Assembly: GCF_030866745.1 (NCBI RefSeq)
Contig: NZ_CP133016.1
Location: forward strand, 1,302,001-1,366,000
Direction of reading: 5' to 3'
Source of the DNA: Sphingomonas flavescens
GTDB taxonomy: Bacteria; Pseudomonadota; Alphaproteobacteria; Sphingomonadales; Sphingomonadaceae
DNA: 64,000 bases
Below, piece after piece: positions 1 through 9,275 of the stretch (the stretch's first letter is position 1; the number at the start of each line of letters is the position of its first letter). A model generated the notes under the pieces. The model was not told the DNA's origin and made no database searches. It saw only the letters and a program-made list of their open reading frames with translations. Both the position numbers and the translations under genes were made by a program.

Positions 1-88
1 GACATAGGGCGGCAAGCGCCGAATCCGGTAAAAATCGCTGTCCATTACCCGCCTGTGCAGCCGATGCTGCACTGCATCAACCCAAGCG

Positions 89-451
89 CTAGCCGTGGAA
101 TTGTTTCTCGGCGTCCTTGAACCAGCCCGGGGCAGCGACTCCACGCTCAGATTGCGCGGCGGCAGCGTGCGGCTGCCGCGAGGGCTGGTTGCCAGGATAA
201 GCAATGATCATGATCGACACGGCCAGGATCGCGAGCACGGCGAACACCGCAACGAACGGCAAGGTCGACAACATCAGTCGCGGGCGCTCGGGCTGCGTCC
301 GGGGACGAGCGCTGTGGACACGGCGAAAGCGCCGCTTGCGCGCCATCGCTTCGACATAGGTATCCGGCTTGGTCCAAAGTTGCTTCGGCTTGACGCCGAA
401 CAGACGTTGCAGGTCACCCATGCGGCGCAGGTGCGCCTTGCCCGCGATCAT
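89..451 (-). CDS. small single-pass membrane protein, unknown function
   Basis: The 120-residue product has a basic, soluble N-terminal third (KRRFRRVH around residues 39-46), then one strong hydrophobic segment at about residues 59-84 and a short polar tail. This suggests a single-span inner-membrane protein with a cytoplasmic positively charged head. I recognise no family. A shorter start at Met11 (position 421) is equally possible because no clear ribosome-binding site separates the two. The next gene on the same strand, a lipoprotein, ends 50 bases upstream, so co-transcription is possible. Confidence 0.55.
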   Translation of the reverse strand: MIAGKAHLRRMGDLQRLFGVKPKQLWTKPDTYVEAMARKRRFRRVHSARPRTQPERPRLMLSTLPFVAVFAVLAILAVSIMIIAYPGNQPSRQPHAAAAQSERGVAAPGWFKDAEKQFHG

Positions 452-501
452 TGCAACCAGACACTTGGCCTATTCGGCGAAGTGCCGCGCGATTGCGCTG
501 A

Positions 502-933
502 TCAGCCTTTCGTCGCGACCTTTATGTCGGCGACCGTCTCGGCGCCACAAGTTACGCGGACGGTGTCGATGGCGGCGCTGTTCGGGATGGTGGCGCTGAC
601 GTCCCACCAGTCTTCCGGCGCGCCATAGGCGGCGGAATTTTGTTGGAGGGTTGGCGACAGCTCGGCGGTCGTGCCGTCGATGACCGGTTCCCCGAACACG
701 ACCTTGTAGCGCGAGTCGGAGCGGTAGACCTTTCCTTTGGCGGTGATGTTGCCATCCTTGCCGCGGCTGGCTGACCAGCCCTTCATCTCCGCAGCCTTGA
801 AGAAGCAATGGGCCGGCATCTTCTTGGGCTGCGCGGCGTTGGCGGCCGCTTCGTTCGTCGTGTTGGTTTCGGCGGATTGCCCGCAGGCGGCGAGCGCGCC
901 CGCGATAACGATCAGTGACCAGGTTTTTCGCAT
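502..933 (-). CDS. putative lipoprotein, unknown function
   Basis: The 143-residue product has a classical lipoprotein signal: basic Met-Arg-Lys start, hydrophobic stretch and lipobox ALAAC-G with the acylated Cys at residue 17. A low-complexity Asn/Ala/Thr linker follows. The mature part keeps two cysteines (around residues 43 and 130) that could form a disulfide. No known domain was recognised, so envelope location is inferred from the signal only. The downstream neighbour on the same strand is the small membrane protein ending at 89. Confidence 0.75.
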   Translation of the reverse strand: MRKTWSLIVIAGALAACGQSAETNTTNEAAANAAQPKKMPAHCFFKAAEMKGWSASRGKDGNITAKGKVYRSDSRYKVVFGEPVIDGTTAELSPTLQQNSAAYGAPEDWWDVSATIPNSAAIDTVRVTCGAETVADIKVATKG

Positions 934-996
934 GTCTTCGTCCCCTTTGACTCCATTGGAGGCAAAGGCGGACGAAGGATCAAGTGACTTCGAGCG

Positions 997-1257
997 TCAG
1001 CCGATCGGCTGGCCGCCCTCTTCCTGCTCGAACAAATTCGCGGCGACGTCAGCATTCGACGACAGGCGGACCTTGTCGCCCTCGACGTCGGCGACCAGGC
1101 CGCGCGGAATATAATGGTGGTGTTCTTCATGGCCCATGCCGCTGTCGGCACGGGTCATCTTTATGCGGTCGCCTTCGACGCGATCGACCGTGCCGAGATG
1201 CACGCCGTCGGCGCCGATGATTTCCATATGCTCTTTTACGTCTTCAAAGCCGCTCAT
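997..1257 (-). CDS. DUF2171 family protein
   Basis: The 86-residue cytoplasmic protein resembles DUF2171 proteins: 'VKEHMEIIGADGVHLGTVD' near the N-terminus, a His-rich stretch (HEEHHHYIP, residues 43-51) and 'VRLSSNADVAANLF' near the end. The family is common in alphaproteobacteria and often stress-associated, but its biochemistry is unknown. The ATG at 1257 was chosen because an exact AGGAGG lies at 1263-1268, five bases upstream; the open frame extends further but has no such signal. A candidate EcfG-type promoter lies at 1289-1314. Confidence 0.85.
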   Translation of the reverse strand: MSGFEDVKEHMEIIGADGVHLGTVDRVEGDRIKMTRADSGMGHEEHHHYIPRGLVADVEGDKVRLSSNADVAANLFEQEEGGQPIG

Positions 1258-1288
1258 GCGGGCCTCCTGCCGTTGTTCTCGTCGACCT

Positions 1289-1314
1289 AACGCACATGCC
1301 GCGCGATAGGCTCC
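1289..1314 (-). promoter_or_regulatory. candidate EcfG-type general stress promoter
   Basis: On the minus strand the sequence reads GGAGC, 17 bases, then CGTT. The alphaproteobacterial EcfG consensus is GGAAC-N16/17-CGTT, so there is one mismatch. It sits about 20 bases upstream of the AGGAGG and ATG of the DUF2171 gene, a workable spacing for a short 5' leader. A short motif like this can occur by chance. Confidence 0.35.
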
Positions 1315-1359
1315 GGCGCGCCGCTTGTGAGGGACGCGGGGGCCGCCTACGTGCTGGGC

Positions 1360-3993
1360 ATGGCCGATATTCGTACGACAACCGACGGCGCGCAAGCCGC
1401 CGAAGCCCCGCCCTCCCCGACTCACGTCGCGATCCGCCGCGAGGATTATCGACCGCCGGAATGGCTGGTGCCCCAAATCGAATTGAAGTTCACGCTCGGA
1501 CTTGAGGAGACCAGGGTTCAGTCGAAGCTGCGGGTCGAGCGCAATCCCGCCGGATCGGGACAGTCACGGCTGACCCTCAATGGAGACGGCATCGCGCCCG
1601 TCGGGGTCTGGGTCGACGGCGCGGCAACGAGCGCATGGAAGATGCAGGGCGACGACCTCGTCATCGACCTGCCTGGCGACCGCCACGAGATCGGTATCGA
1701 AAATCTCGTCCATCCCGCCGCGAACACGAAGCTGATGGGACTGTACGCGTCGAACGGCATGCTGTGCACGCAGTGCGAGGCGGAAGGCTTCCGTCGGATC
1801 ACCTTCTTCCCCGACCGCCCGGATGTGCTGAGCAAGTATCGCGTGCGGATGGAGGGCGACGCCACACAATTTCCCGTGCTGCTGTCAAACGGCAATCGGG
1901 TCGGCGCTGGCGAGAGCGAGGGCAGCCGTCACTGGGCTGAGTGGGAGGATCCATTCCCCAAGCCCTGTTACCTGTTCGCGCTGGTCGCCGGTGACCTGAA
2001 GGCCAACCGCGACAGCTTCACGACGATGAGCGGGCGCAAGGTCGACCTGGCCATCTGGGTGCGCGAGGCGGACCTGCCCAAGACCGGGCACGCGATGGAA
2101 AGCCTGAAGCAGTCGATGGCGTGGGACGAGCGCGTCTACGGGCGCGAATATGACCTCGATCTGTTCAACATCGTCGCGGTCAGCGACTTCAACATGGGGG
2201 CGATGGAGAACAAGAGCCTCAACATCTTCAACACCGCCTACGTGCTGGCCGACAAGGAGACCGCGACCGACGGCGACTTCGACAATATCGCGCGGGTCGT
2301 GGCGCATGAATATTTCCACAACTGGTCGGGCGACCGCGTCACCTGCCGCGACTGGTTCCAGCTGAGCCTCAAGGAGGGGTTCACCGTCTTCCGCGATCAG
2401 GGGTTCTCGGCCGACGTCGGCAGCCCGGCGGTCAAGCGGATCGAGGATGTGCGCGTGCTTCGCGCGGCGCAGTTCCCGGAGGACCAGGGGCCGCTGGCGC
2501 ACGCGGTGCGGCCCGACAGCTACATCGAGATTTCGAACTTCTACACGGCCACCGTTTACAACAAGGGCGCCGAGCTGATCCGTATGTTCCACACGGTGCT
2601 GGGACCAGAGAAGTTCCGCGCGGGGACCGACCTATATTTCGAGCGGCACGATGGGGAAGCCGCAACCTGCGACGATTTCGTCGCGGCGCTGGAGGATGGC
2701 AGCGGCGTCGACCTCAGCGCGTTCAAGATCTGGTACAGCCAGGCGGGCACGCCGCGCGTGCGCGCGCGGCTCGACCACGACGCCGCCACGCGGACGGCGA
2801 CGCTGCATCTGGAGCAGCAGGAAGATCCCACGCCGGGCCAGCCGTTCAAGGAGCCGATGCCTTTGCCATTACGTACAGCGCTGTTCGGCGAGGAAAGCGG
2901 CGCGCAGTTGGGCGAGGAGCAACTGATTATCCTCGACCGCGCCAAGCAGACTTTCACGTTCGAGAACATCGGCGAGACGCCGCTGCTGTCGATCAACCGC
3001 GGCTTCTCGGCACCGGTGGTGCTGACGGCCGAGCGGCGGCCTGGCGAGCTCGAGAAGCTGGCGCAGGCCGACACCGACCCGTTCGCGCGCTACGAGGCGA
3101 TGCAGGAGCTGATGATGTCGGCGCTGACCGCTGCCGCTCGTGGCGAGAAGCTCGACGCGGAGCCCGTCATCCGCGCGATCGGCGCGACGCTGCGGTCGAA
3201 CGCGCTCGACCCCGCGTTCAAGGCGGAAGCGATTTTGCTGCCCAGCGACACGTTGCTCGCCGATCGAATGCAAGTCGTCGACCCGGACGCCATTCATGCC
3301 GCGCGCGACGCGCTGCGCGAGGCGATCGGAACGGCGCTCAAGGACGACATGCTCGCGGCTCATCGGACCGACGGTGCTTCCGGAGACGATTTGTCCCCGG
3401 CGGCCAAGGGCATCCGGCGGCTGCGCACCGTGGCGCTCGGTTACGTCGCCGCGGCCGACGAAGCGCAGGCGGCGGGCCTGGCCAAGGCGCAGTTCGATGC
3501 CGCGGACAACATGACGGACCGCCAGGGCGCGCTCGGCGTGCTGGTTTCGCTCAACCAGCCTGAACGCGAGGAAGCGCTGCAAGCCTTCTATGACCGGTTC
3601 CGCGACGATGCGCTGGTGATCGACAAATGGTTCGCGTTGCAAGCAGCAGCGCAGCGCCCGGACACGATCGACCAGGTCCTGCGGCTGGTCAGCCACCCCG
3701 ATTTCACCATGGGCAATCCCAATCGCCTGCGCGCGCTGGTCGGGATGTTCGGGGGCAACCATTGGGCGTTTCACAACGCGGATGGGCGTGGCTACGACTT
3801 CCTCGCGGACATGATCATCGCGGCGGACAAGCTGAACCCGCAGATCGCGGCGCGGCTGGTGCCGGCGTTCGGTCGGTGGAAACGGTTCGAGCCGAAGCGC
3901 AGCGCGATGATGAAAGCGGCGCTGGAGCGGATCGTGGCATCGCCCGGCTTATCGAAGGACGTCTACGAGCAGGTGTCGAAAAGCCTCGCCTGA
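1360..3993 (+). CDS. pepN: aminopeptidase N (M1 family)
   Basis: The 877-residue zinc metallopeptidase removes N-terminal residues from peptides in the cytoplasm. The M1 exopeptidase motif GAMEN is at residues 280-284, and the zinc site HEYFH at 316-320 is followed after 18 residues by the third ligand Glu339 (LKEG). The long C-terminal half is the ERAP/PepN-type helical domain, and the length matches the bacterial PepN class (about 870). The ATG at 1360 is preferred over a GTG at 1327, whose extra residues do not look PepN-like. The gene stands alone, divergent from the DUF2171 gene. Confidence 0.97.
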   Translation: MADIRTTTDGAQAAEAPPSPTHVAIRREDYRPPEWLVPQIELKFTLGLEETRVQSKLRVERNPAGSGQSRLTLNGDGIAPVGVWVDGAATSAWKMQGDDLVIDLPGDRHEIGIENLVHPAANTKLMGLYASNGMLCTQCEAEGFRRITFFPDRPDVLSKYRVRMEGDATQFPVLLSNGNRVGAGESEGSRHWAEWEDPFPKPCYLFALVAGDLKANRDSFTTMSGRKVDLAIWVREADLPKTGHAMESLKQSMAWDERVYGREYDLDLFNIVAVSDFNMGAMENKSLNIFNTAYVLADKETATDGDFDNIARVVAHEYFHNWSGDRVTCRDWFQLSLKEGFTVFRDQGFSADVGSPAVKRIEDVRVLRAAQFPEDQGPLAHAVRPDSYIEISNFYTATVYNKGAELIRMFHTVLGPEKFRAGTDLYFERHDGEAATCDDFVAALEDGSGVDLSAFKIWYSQAGTPRVRARLDHDAATRTATLHLEQQEDPTPGQPFKEPMPLPLRTALFGEESGAQLGEEQLIILDRAKQTFTFENIGETPLLSINRGFSAPVVLTAERRPGELEKLAQADTDPFARYEAMQELMMSALTAAARGEKLDAEPVIRAIGATLRSNALDPAFKAEAILLPSDTLLADRMQVVDPDAIHAARDALREAIGTALKDDMLAAHRTDGASGDDLSPAAKGIRRLRTVALGYVAAADEAQAAGLAKAQFDAADNMTDRQGALGVLVSLNQPEREEALQAFYDRFRDDALVIDKWFALQAAAQRPDTIDQVLRLVSHPDFTMGNPNRLRALVGMFGGNHWAFHNADGRGYDFLADMIIAADKLNPQIAARLVPAFGRWKRFEPKRSAMMKAALERIVASPGLSKDVYEQVSKSLA

Positions 3994-4045
3994 CGCGCGT
4001 TAACCATGCGCGCTGACGCCAGCTTAGGGGTTGGCGGGCCATGCC

Positions 4046-4600
4046 ATGCGCATGGTTCGATCGCTCGCCTTTGCTACCTTCTTCGCGCTGGCCGTTCCCG
4101 CGGCGGCGCAGCCCGTACTGCAAGGCGCGACGGGGGCGACGGCCGAGCGGCTGCTCGCCGCGCATAACCGCGAGCGCGCGGCCGTCGGCGCGCCGCCGCT
4201 GCAGTGGGATGCGACGCTGGCAGCGCACGCGGCATCCTACGGTCCGGTGTTGGCGAGCCTCGGTGCGCTGGTCCATTCACCTCGCGAGGGGCGGCCTGGT
4301 GAACGCGAGAACCTGGCGAAGGCATGGTACGGGACGATGTCGCCCGAGGCGCTGGTCGATATGTGGAGCCGCGAGCGGCAGCTGATGGTGCCGGGCAGCT
4401 ATTTGTTCCCCGCGACCAGCCGCACCGGCCGCTGGGAAGATATCGCGCACTACACACAGATGGTCTGGCCGACGACGACGCATGTCGGCTGCGCGATTTA
4501 TTCGGCCGACTGGGACTATCTGATTTGCCGCTACTCGCCGCCCGGGAACAAGGACGGCAAGCCGATCTTCACGAGCGCCGCGTTGCCGGTAAACCCCTGA
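4046..4600 (+). CDS. CAP (SCP/PR1) domain secreted protein
   Basis: The 184-residue product has a signal peptide ending near AAAQP. A bacterial CAP domain follows: 'LLAAHNRERAAVG' at the start, then 'GERENLA', then 'DIAHYTQMVWPTTTHVGCA' and 'LICRYSPPGN'. The conserved His and Glu residues of the CAP cavity and the HYTQMVW signature are intact. It is probably periplasmic or secreted. CAP proteins have varied and often unknown functions. The ATG at 4046 gives a standard signal peptide; a TTG at 4031 would only add residues ahead of it. It converges with the Mla operon, whose last stop is at 4604, 3 bases away. Confidence 0.9.
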   Translation: MRMVRSLAFATFFALAVPAAAQPVLQGATGATAERLLAAHNRERAAVGAPPLQWDATLAAHAASYGPVLASLGALVHSPREGRPGERENLAKAWYGTMSPEALVDMWSRERQLMVPGSYLFPATSRTGRWEDIAHYTQMVWPTTTHVGCAIYSADWDYLICRYSPPGNKDGKPIFTSAALPVNP

Positions 4601-4603
4601 GGG

Positions 4604-5206
4604 CTAACGCCCCGAACTGCCCACCCATTGGGCGACCTCGCGCGCGACCTGGTTCGCGGCGATGTTGAGCGCTGGACCAACGGTGGTCGACGTGCCGTCA
4701 GCCGGCGAGCTGGCGGTGAAGCGCCGCGTTTCGACGCGGTTACCACCCTGGGTCGACAGCGCGCCGTCGTACGTCACTACGACCTGCCCGGTAGCGGCGT
4801 CGTAGCCGAAGCGCTGCAGCGTGCCGTTGACGACGAGGCCGGGGTCCAAGGTTGCCTGGCCGGGATCGAGCACGACGCGGTTTGTCGTCCGCCGCACCGT
4901 CTCAGCGAGCAGGTTGGTGAACAGGTTGGCCGGTGTGTCCACCAGCTGCATCTTGCCGACATATTCGACGTTGGTCGGCGAAACCTGCACGGGCACGCGG
5001 ACGGTACCGAGCTCGCGCGCGACTGCTGGCGTGCCGATGGTCACGGCCTGGCCCGGTGCCGAGCTGCGCGCGATCGATGCCGGCTCCGCCGCGTCGGGGG
5101 TGATCGAGAACAGGGTCGCCGGCGGCTTCCCTCCGCCGAGCAGACCGCCGCAGCCGGCAAGTTCCAGAGCCAGGGCCAGTGCGGCCGTCGTCTTAAGCAG
5201 CCTCAT
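4604..5206 (-). CDS. ABC-type transport auxiliary lipoprotein (PqiC/LptE-like family)
   Basis: The 200-residue lipoprotein has lipobox LAGC near residue 19. It belongs to the auxiliary lipoprotein family that accompanies MCE/Mla-type transporters: 'FSITPDAAEP' early, 'VRVPVQVSP', 'LFTNLLAETVRRTTNRVVLDP', and a late segment in which an ABC-transport lipoprotein is expected to contact the outer membrane. It is the last gene of the four-gene lipid transport operon, and its ATG overlaps the mlaD-like stop by 4 bases. Its likely role is as the outer-membrane-side partner of the MlaD-like protein. Confidence 0.88.
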   Translation of the reverse strand: MRLLKTTAALALALELAGCGGLLGGGKPPATLFSITPDAAEPASIARSSAPGQAVTIGTPAVARELGTVRVPVQVSPTNVEYVGKMQLVDTPANLFTNLLAETVRRTTNRVVLDPGQATLDPGLVVNGTLQRFGYDAATGQVVVTYDGALSTQGGNRVETRRFTASSPADGTSTTVGPALNIAANQVAREVAQWVGSSGR

Positions 5207-6156
5207 TTGGATTTCCCTGGCTTGTAGTCGGGCAGTTTTTCGGGGCCGAGCGTGCCGCCGATCCCTTGTTGATTGACGCGGTTCGACACGGCCTTCAGCG
5301 ACTGCGTAAGATCGCGCATGTCGTGAACCAGGCGGTTCGCTTCCGGCAGCGTCGATTTGCTAAAGTTCTGGATGCCCGGCTTCGCGTCGGTGATCACAGA
5401 ATCCAAGTTGTCAGCCGCTTTCTGCACCGAGGCGATCGCGCGGCGCAGGTCCTCAGCGGCGGGTTGCCCCTGTTCCACAACCAGCTTGTTGGTGCTGTCG
5501 GTGAGGGTCGTCACGTGCTGGGCGGCGATGCCAGCCTGGCGGACGGCTTCGCGCGCATCCTGCATCGCGTCCGCGAGATCGGGCGCGCGCTCGGCCAGCA
5601 CCTTGCTGGTCTTGTCGATGTTTTCGAGGATGTCGGCGATCGAATTCTGGTTCTTGTCGCTCAGCAATTCGGTCAGCCGCTCGGTCAGCCGCTGGATGCG
5701 ATCGATCAGTTCCGGCGCACTGTTCAGAAGGGCACTGATGCCGCCCGAAGTCGCCGGAATGACCGGGCAACCCTGCGGCCCGATCTGTTCGATCGGCGGA
5801 CGGCCGCGCTCTGCGCCCGCGAGTTGGATCTCGCTAACACCGGTGAACCCGACGCCGTGGATTTGCGCGCTCGTGCCCTGAAGCACTGGAGTCTGTTCAT
5901 CGACGTTGATGCGGACCCAGACGAATTCCGGACGATTGGGCAGCAGCGAAATCTTCTTCACCTGGCCGACGGGCACGCCGGAGAAGCTGACGTTTGAACC
6001 GGTGTTAAGGCCGCCCACGCCTTGCGCGAAGTAGATGTCGTAGCACTTCTCAGCCTTGTTCGAGAGGCCGGCGAGCCAGACGATGAACAGGAGCACGCCG
6101 GCCAGCAGCGCCAGTGTCACCGCACCGACCATCACGTAGTTCGACCGGGTCTCCAC
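5203..6156 (-). CDS. MlaD/MCE domain substrate-binding protein
   Basis: The 317-residue protein has one N-terminal transmembrane anchor (about residues 8-28) followed by an MCE domain: 'YDIYFAQGVGGLNTGSNVSFSGVPVGQVKKI' spans its start, with the typical 'TPVLQGTSAQIHGVGFTGVSEIQL'. A long helical tail follows, as expected for a periplasmic MCE protein that forms a hexameric ring with a lipid channel. The start is GTG at 6156, which shares one base with the TAG stop of the ATPase gene. It should link the inner-membrane ABC complex to the outer membrane. Confidence 0.92.
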   Translation of the reverse strand: METRSNYVMVGAVTLALLAGVLLFIVWLAGLSNKAEKCYDIYFAQGVGGLNTGSNVSFSGVPVGQVKKISLLPNRPEFVWVRINVDEQTPVLQGTSAQIHGVGFTGVSEIQLAGAERGRPPIEQIGPQGCPVIPATSGGISALLNSAPELIDRIQRLTERLTELLSDKNQNSIADILENIDKTSKVLAERAPDLADAMQDAREAVRQAGIAAQHVTTLTDSTNKLVVEQGQPAAEDLRRAIASVQKAADNLDSVITDAKPGIQNFSKSTLPEANRLVHDMRDLTQSLKAVSNRVNQQGIGGTLGPEKLPDYKPGKSK

Positions 6157-6956
6157 TACGCCGTCGCCCCCTTCTCATAACTCGCTTCGGCAGCACGACC
6201 GCGCGGCCCGTTGAAATATTCTTGTATCCAAGGATGATCCAAAGCCAATAGCTCCGGGATCGTTCCAACCCCGATCACCTTGCGATCGGCGATCACCGCG
6301 ATGCGATCGCAGATTGCGTGAAGCGTATCGAGATCGTGGGTGATGAGGAAGACGGTCAGACCAAGGCGCTCCTGTAGCGACTTGATCAGCTGGTCGAACG
6401 CCGCAGCGGCAATCGGGTCGAGACCGGCGGTCGGCTCGTCGAGGAACAGCAGTTCGGGGTCGAGCGCGAGCGCGCGTGCAAGGCCGGCACGCTTGATCAT
6501 TCCGCCCGACAGTTCCGAAGGAAACTTGGGTCCGACGTCAGCCGAAAGCCCGCCCATCGCGATCTTGTAGCCCGCGATCTCGTCCAGCAGCGGCGGCTTG
6601 ATGAACGGGAAATACTCGCGGATCGGGACCTCAACATTCTCCGCCACGGTGAGCGTCGAGAACAGGGCGCCATTCTGAAACAGGATGCCCCAGCGGCGGC
6701 GAATGTTCTTCGCTTCATCCTCGGTCCGGCCCACCATGTTCTCGCCGAGAACCTCAATCTCGCCGGCTTCGGGAGTCTGCAGTCCGATGATCGAGCGGAG
6801 CAGCACCGATTTGCCGGTGCCGGACCCGCCGACCACGCCTAGGATCTCGCCACGGCAAACCTCAAGATCGAGGCCGTCGTGGACGACCTGATCCCCAAAC
6901 GCGTTGCGCAGGCCGCGAACGGTGATGATCGGCTGGCAATCGTGCGGACGGCTCAT
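6156..6956 (-). CDS. MlaF-like ABC transporter ATP-binding protein
   Basis: The 266-residue ATPase has Walker A GGSGTGKS (residues 43-50), signature LSGGM (149-153) and Walker B LLFLDEP (169-175), with a switch His in 'FLITHDL'. The 'SGGMIKRAGLARAL' form is typical of the MlaF/Mkl branch, which powers phospholipid exchange between inner and outer membranes. The ATG at 6956 overlaps the stop of the permease gene by 4 bases, and the 3' end overlaps the MlaD-like start, so the operon is translationally coupled. Confidence 0.95.
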   Translation of the reverse strand: MSRPHDCQPIITVRGLRNAFGDQVVHDGLDLEVCRGEILGVVGGSGTGKSVLLRSIIGLQTPEAGEIEVLGENMVGRTEDEAKNIRRRWGILFQNGALFSTLTVAENVEVPIREYFPFIKPPLLDEIAGYKIAMGGLSADVGPKFPSELSGGMIKRAGLARALALDPELLFLDEPTAGLDPIAAAAFDQLIKSLQERLGLTVFLITHDLDTLHAICDRIAVIADRKVIGVGTIPELLALDHPWIQEYFNGPRGRAAEASYEKGATA

Positions 6957-8056
6957 ACCCAGCCGACCGAACTGAAGAAGACGGCGAAGATCGCGTCGAG
7001 CACGATCACGAGGAAGATCGACTGCACCACCGCAGTGGTCGTTCGCGATCCGACTTCCTCGCTGTTACCCTCGACAAGCATGCCCTGGAAGCACCCGGCG
7101 AGGGCGATGATGAACCCGAATACGGGAGCCTTGATGAGCGCGATCCACAGGTCGGTCATCGGAATGACCTCTTGCAGGCGCTGGATGTAGGTCGCAGGCG
7201 GAATCTGCAGGTCGAGCCACACGAAGAGCCCGCCGCCGAACAAAGCTGTCAGGATCGCCCAAAATCCCAGCAGCGGCATCATCAGCACTGCCGCCATTAG
7301 CCGCGGCAGCACCAGTGCCTCGATCGGCGACACGCCAATCGTCCGCATGGCATCGATTTCCTCGGTGATCTTCATCGTGCCGAGCTGGGCCGCGAAAGCG
7401 GAACCGGAACGGCCGGCGACCATGATCGCCGTCATCAGCACGCCGAGTTCGCGGACCGTGATCCGCCCGATGAGGTTGATGGTGTACACCTCGGCGCCGA
7501 ACTGAGCGAGCTGCACCGCGCCCTGCTGCGCAATAACAATGCCGATCAGGAAACTCATCAAGCCGATGATGCCCAGCGCACGGACGCCGACGACGTCGAA
7601 GCGCTGAACGACGGCGTTGAAGCGGAACCGCTTGGGCCGCTTGATGATGTTGCCGAAGCCGATCAGCGCCGCGCCGAGGAATCCGAGAAGGCCGACAAAG
7701 GTCCGCCCGCTTTCGACCACCCAACCGCCGAGTTCCTGCAGCACGGTGAAGAAGTTGTGCTTCTGGAGCGGTGCGACGCGCACGGGGTGGTCGAATTCCC
7801 CAACCTGCTCGACCAGGCTGGTTTCGTCCCGGCTGGCGCCGACGACCTTCGCGTTGCGGTCGCGAACCGCGCGGTAGACCAGCCAGGCACCGACCGTATC
7901 CATGCGATCGATGTCGCTGAGATCGATCGTCAACGGATCTGGCAACGCATCGATTTCACGCTGGGTCGTGGCGGCCCGGGTAATCGTCAGCGCACCAGCG
8001 ACCCGGTAGACCGAGCCCTTGCCGTCGTGCGCGTCCTGCTCGGGTTCTTCCGCCAT
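6953..8056 (-). CDS. STAS-MlaE fusion ABC permease
   Basis: The 367-residue protein joins an N-terminal STAS-like domain (about residues 15-100, 'IDLSDIDRMDTVGAWLVYRAV') to an MlaE permease with several membrane spans: 'GIIGLMSFLIGIVIAQQGAVQLAQFG', 'RELGVLMTAIMVAGRSGSAFAAQLGTMKITEEIDAMRTIG' and 'VLPRLMAAVLMMPLL' are family hallmarks. In E. coli the STAS protein MlaB is separate; here it is fused, which is common in alphaproteobacteria. The ATG at 8056 was chosen because the longer frame would run into the divergent gene at 8154. It is the first gene of the operon. Confidence 0.93.
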   Translation of the reverse strand: MAEEPEQDAHDGKGSVYRVAGALTITRAATTQREIDALPDPLTIDLSDIDRMDTVGAWLVYRAVRDRNAKVVGASRDETSLVEQVGEFDHPVRVAPLQKHNFFTVLQELGGWVVESGRTFVGLLGFLGAALIGFGNIIKRPKRFRFNAVVQRFDVVGVRALGIIGLMSFLIGIVIAQQGAVQLAQFGAEVYTINLIGRITVRELGVLMTAIMVAGRSGSAFAAQLGTMKITEEIDAMRTIGVSPIEALVLPRLMAAVLMMPLLGFWAILTALFGGGLFVWLDLQIPPATYIQRLQEVIPMTDLWIALIKAPVFGFIIALAGCFQGMLVEGNSEEVGSRTTTAVVQSIFLVIVLDAIFAVFFSSVGWV

Positions 8057-8153
8057 GCCGGGCGGTTGATGCGCGAAATGGCCGCCCTCGGCAAGCGAGA
8101 GGTGACCGCCTGCCTCTTCCCTGCCGAGTCCTGCGCCATTATGCGCGGCCGTA

Positions 8154-9275
8154 ATGAGTGCCGACACGCCCATGCTCTTCGTGCCGATCGGCGAGAATGC
8201 CGCACGGCCGTTCGGCATGGCTGCGCGCGACCGCGCCTGCCGGCTGGCGACGAATGCCGGGTTCGAATGCGCCGACGAAGCAATTGATGGGCGCCCGGTC
8301 CTGTTGGCAAGCATGGCCTATGGCTGGGACCCAGCGTGGATCCGCGAAATGCGCAGCCGGCCGGGTTCGGTGCTGACGCTCGGCGCCAAGCCGGTATTGG
8401 CGCACGTCGCCGCTGGCGGAGATGCCGCGGCCGTTCGCAGCGCGATGGCTGCGGGAACGCCGGTAGCCGGCTTCGAGCCTGTCGCTGCAGAGCATGCCGA
8501 ACTGACCAACACCGCCCTTCGCAAACGGGAACGGCCGTTCGTGCTGCCGCTCAACCCTGCCGACCCCGACCCGGTCGAGCGCGCCGCGTACGACGCCGCC
8601 TACAAAGGCGTCACGGATGCACTGACGCTCTACCTGTGGCGCAAGCCCGCATTCTATCTGACCCGTTGGGCGGCGCGCGCGGGCCTGAAGCCGAATTTCA
8701 TCACGACGATCGGCGCAGTGGGTTGTGTGCTGGCATTCTGGCTATTCTGGATCGGGCAATACTGGCTCGGTATTGCGGCGGGCTTCACCTTCATGGTGCT
8801 CGATACCGTCGACGGGAAGCTCGCGCGGTGCACGGGCGCCTCGTCGAAATGGGGCAACGTGTTCGACCACGGCATCGACCTAGTTCACCCTCCCTTCTGG
8901 TGGTGGGCCTGGGCGCACGGCCTCGCGGCCTATGGCCGGCCGCTGACGCATTTCTATGAGATCATGGTGCTGTCGGTGATCGTCGGCGGGTACGTCGCGC
9001 AGCGGCTGATCGAAGGTCTGTCGATCAAGCGCTTCGAGGGCATGGAGATCCACGTCTGGCAGAAGCTCGACAGCCAGTTTCGATTGATCACCGCGCGGCG
9101 CAATCCGAACATGGTGATCCTGTTCTTCGCGTTGCTGGTGGGCCGGCCGGATGCGGGGCTGGTGCTGGTTGCCTGGTGGACGTTGGTCAGCCTCATCTTC
9201 CACGCGGTGCGACTGGCGCAGATGACCGAGCGCAAGCGCCGTGGACGCAAGGTCACGTCCTGGCTGGAGGCGTGA
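8154..9275 (+). CDS. CDP-alcohol phosphatidyltransferase family protein with extra N-terminal domain
   Basis: The 373-residue protein has a C-terminal integral-membrane CDP-alcohol phosphotransferase domain. The signature D-G-x2-A-R-x8-G-x3-D-x3-D is complete at residues 220-242 (DG then AR, G, D, D). Such enzymes move a phosphoalcohol from a CDP-linked donor to an acceptor alcohol. The N-terminal ~140 residues are not part of that domain; they look like a degraded sugar-nucleotidyltransferase fold, recalling IPCT-DIPPS fusions that make di-inositol phosphate, but this is only an inference. A nucleotidyltransferase and a HAD phosphatase gene overlap directly downstream. The substrate is unknown. 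Confidence 0.88.
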   Translation: MSADTPMLFVPIGENAARPFGMAARDRACRLATNAGFECADEAIDGRPVLLASMAYGWDPAWIREMRSRPGSVLTLGAKPVLAHVAAGGDAAAVRSAMAAGTPVAGFEPVAAEHAELTNTALRKRERPFVLPLNPADPDPVERAAYDAAYKGVTDALTLYLWRKPAFYLTRWAARAGLKPNFITTIGAVGCVLAFWLFWIGQYWLGIAAGFTFMVLDTVDGKLARCTGASSKWGNVFDHGIDLVHPPFWWWAWAHGLAAYGRPLTHFYEIMVLSVIVGGYVAQRLIEGLSIKRFEGMEIHVWQKLDSQFRLITARRNPNMVILFFALLVGRPDAGLVLVAWWTLVSLIFHAVRLAQMTERKRRGRKVTSWLEA

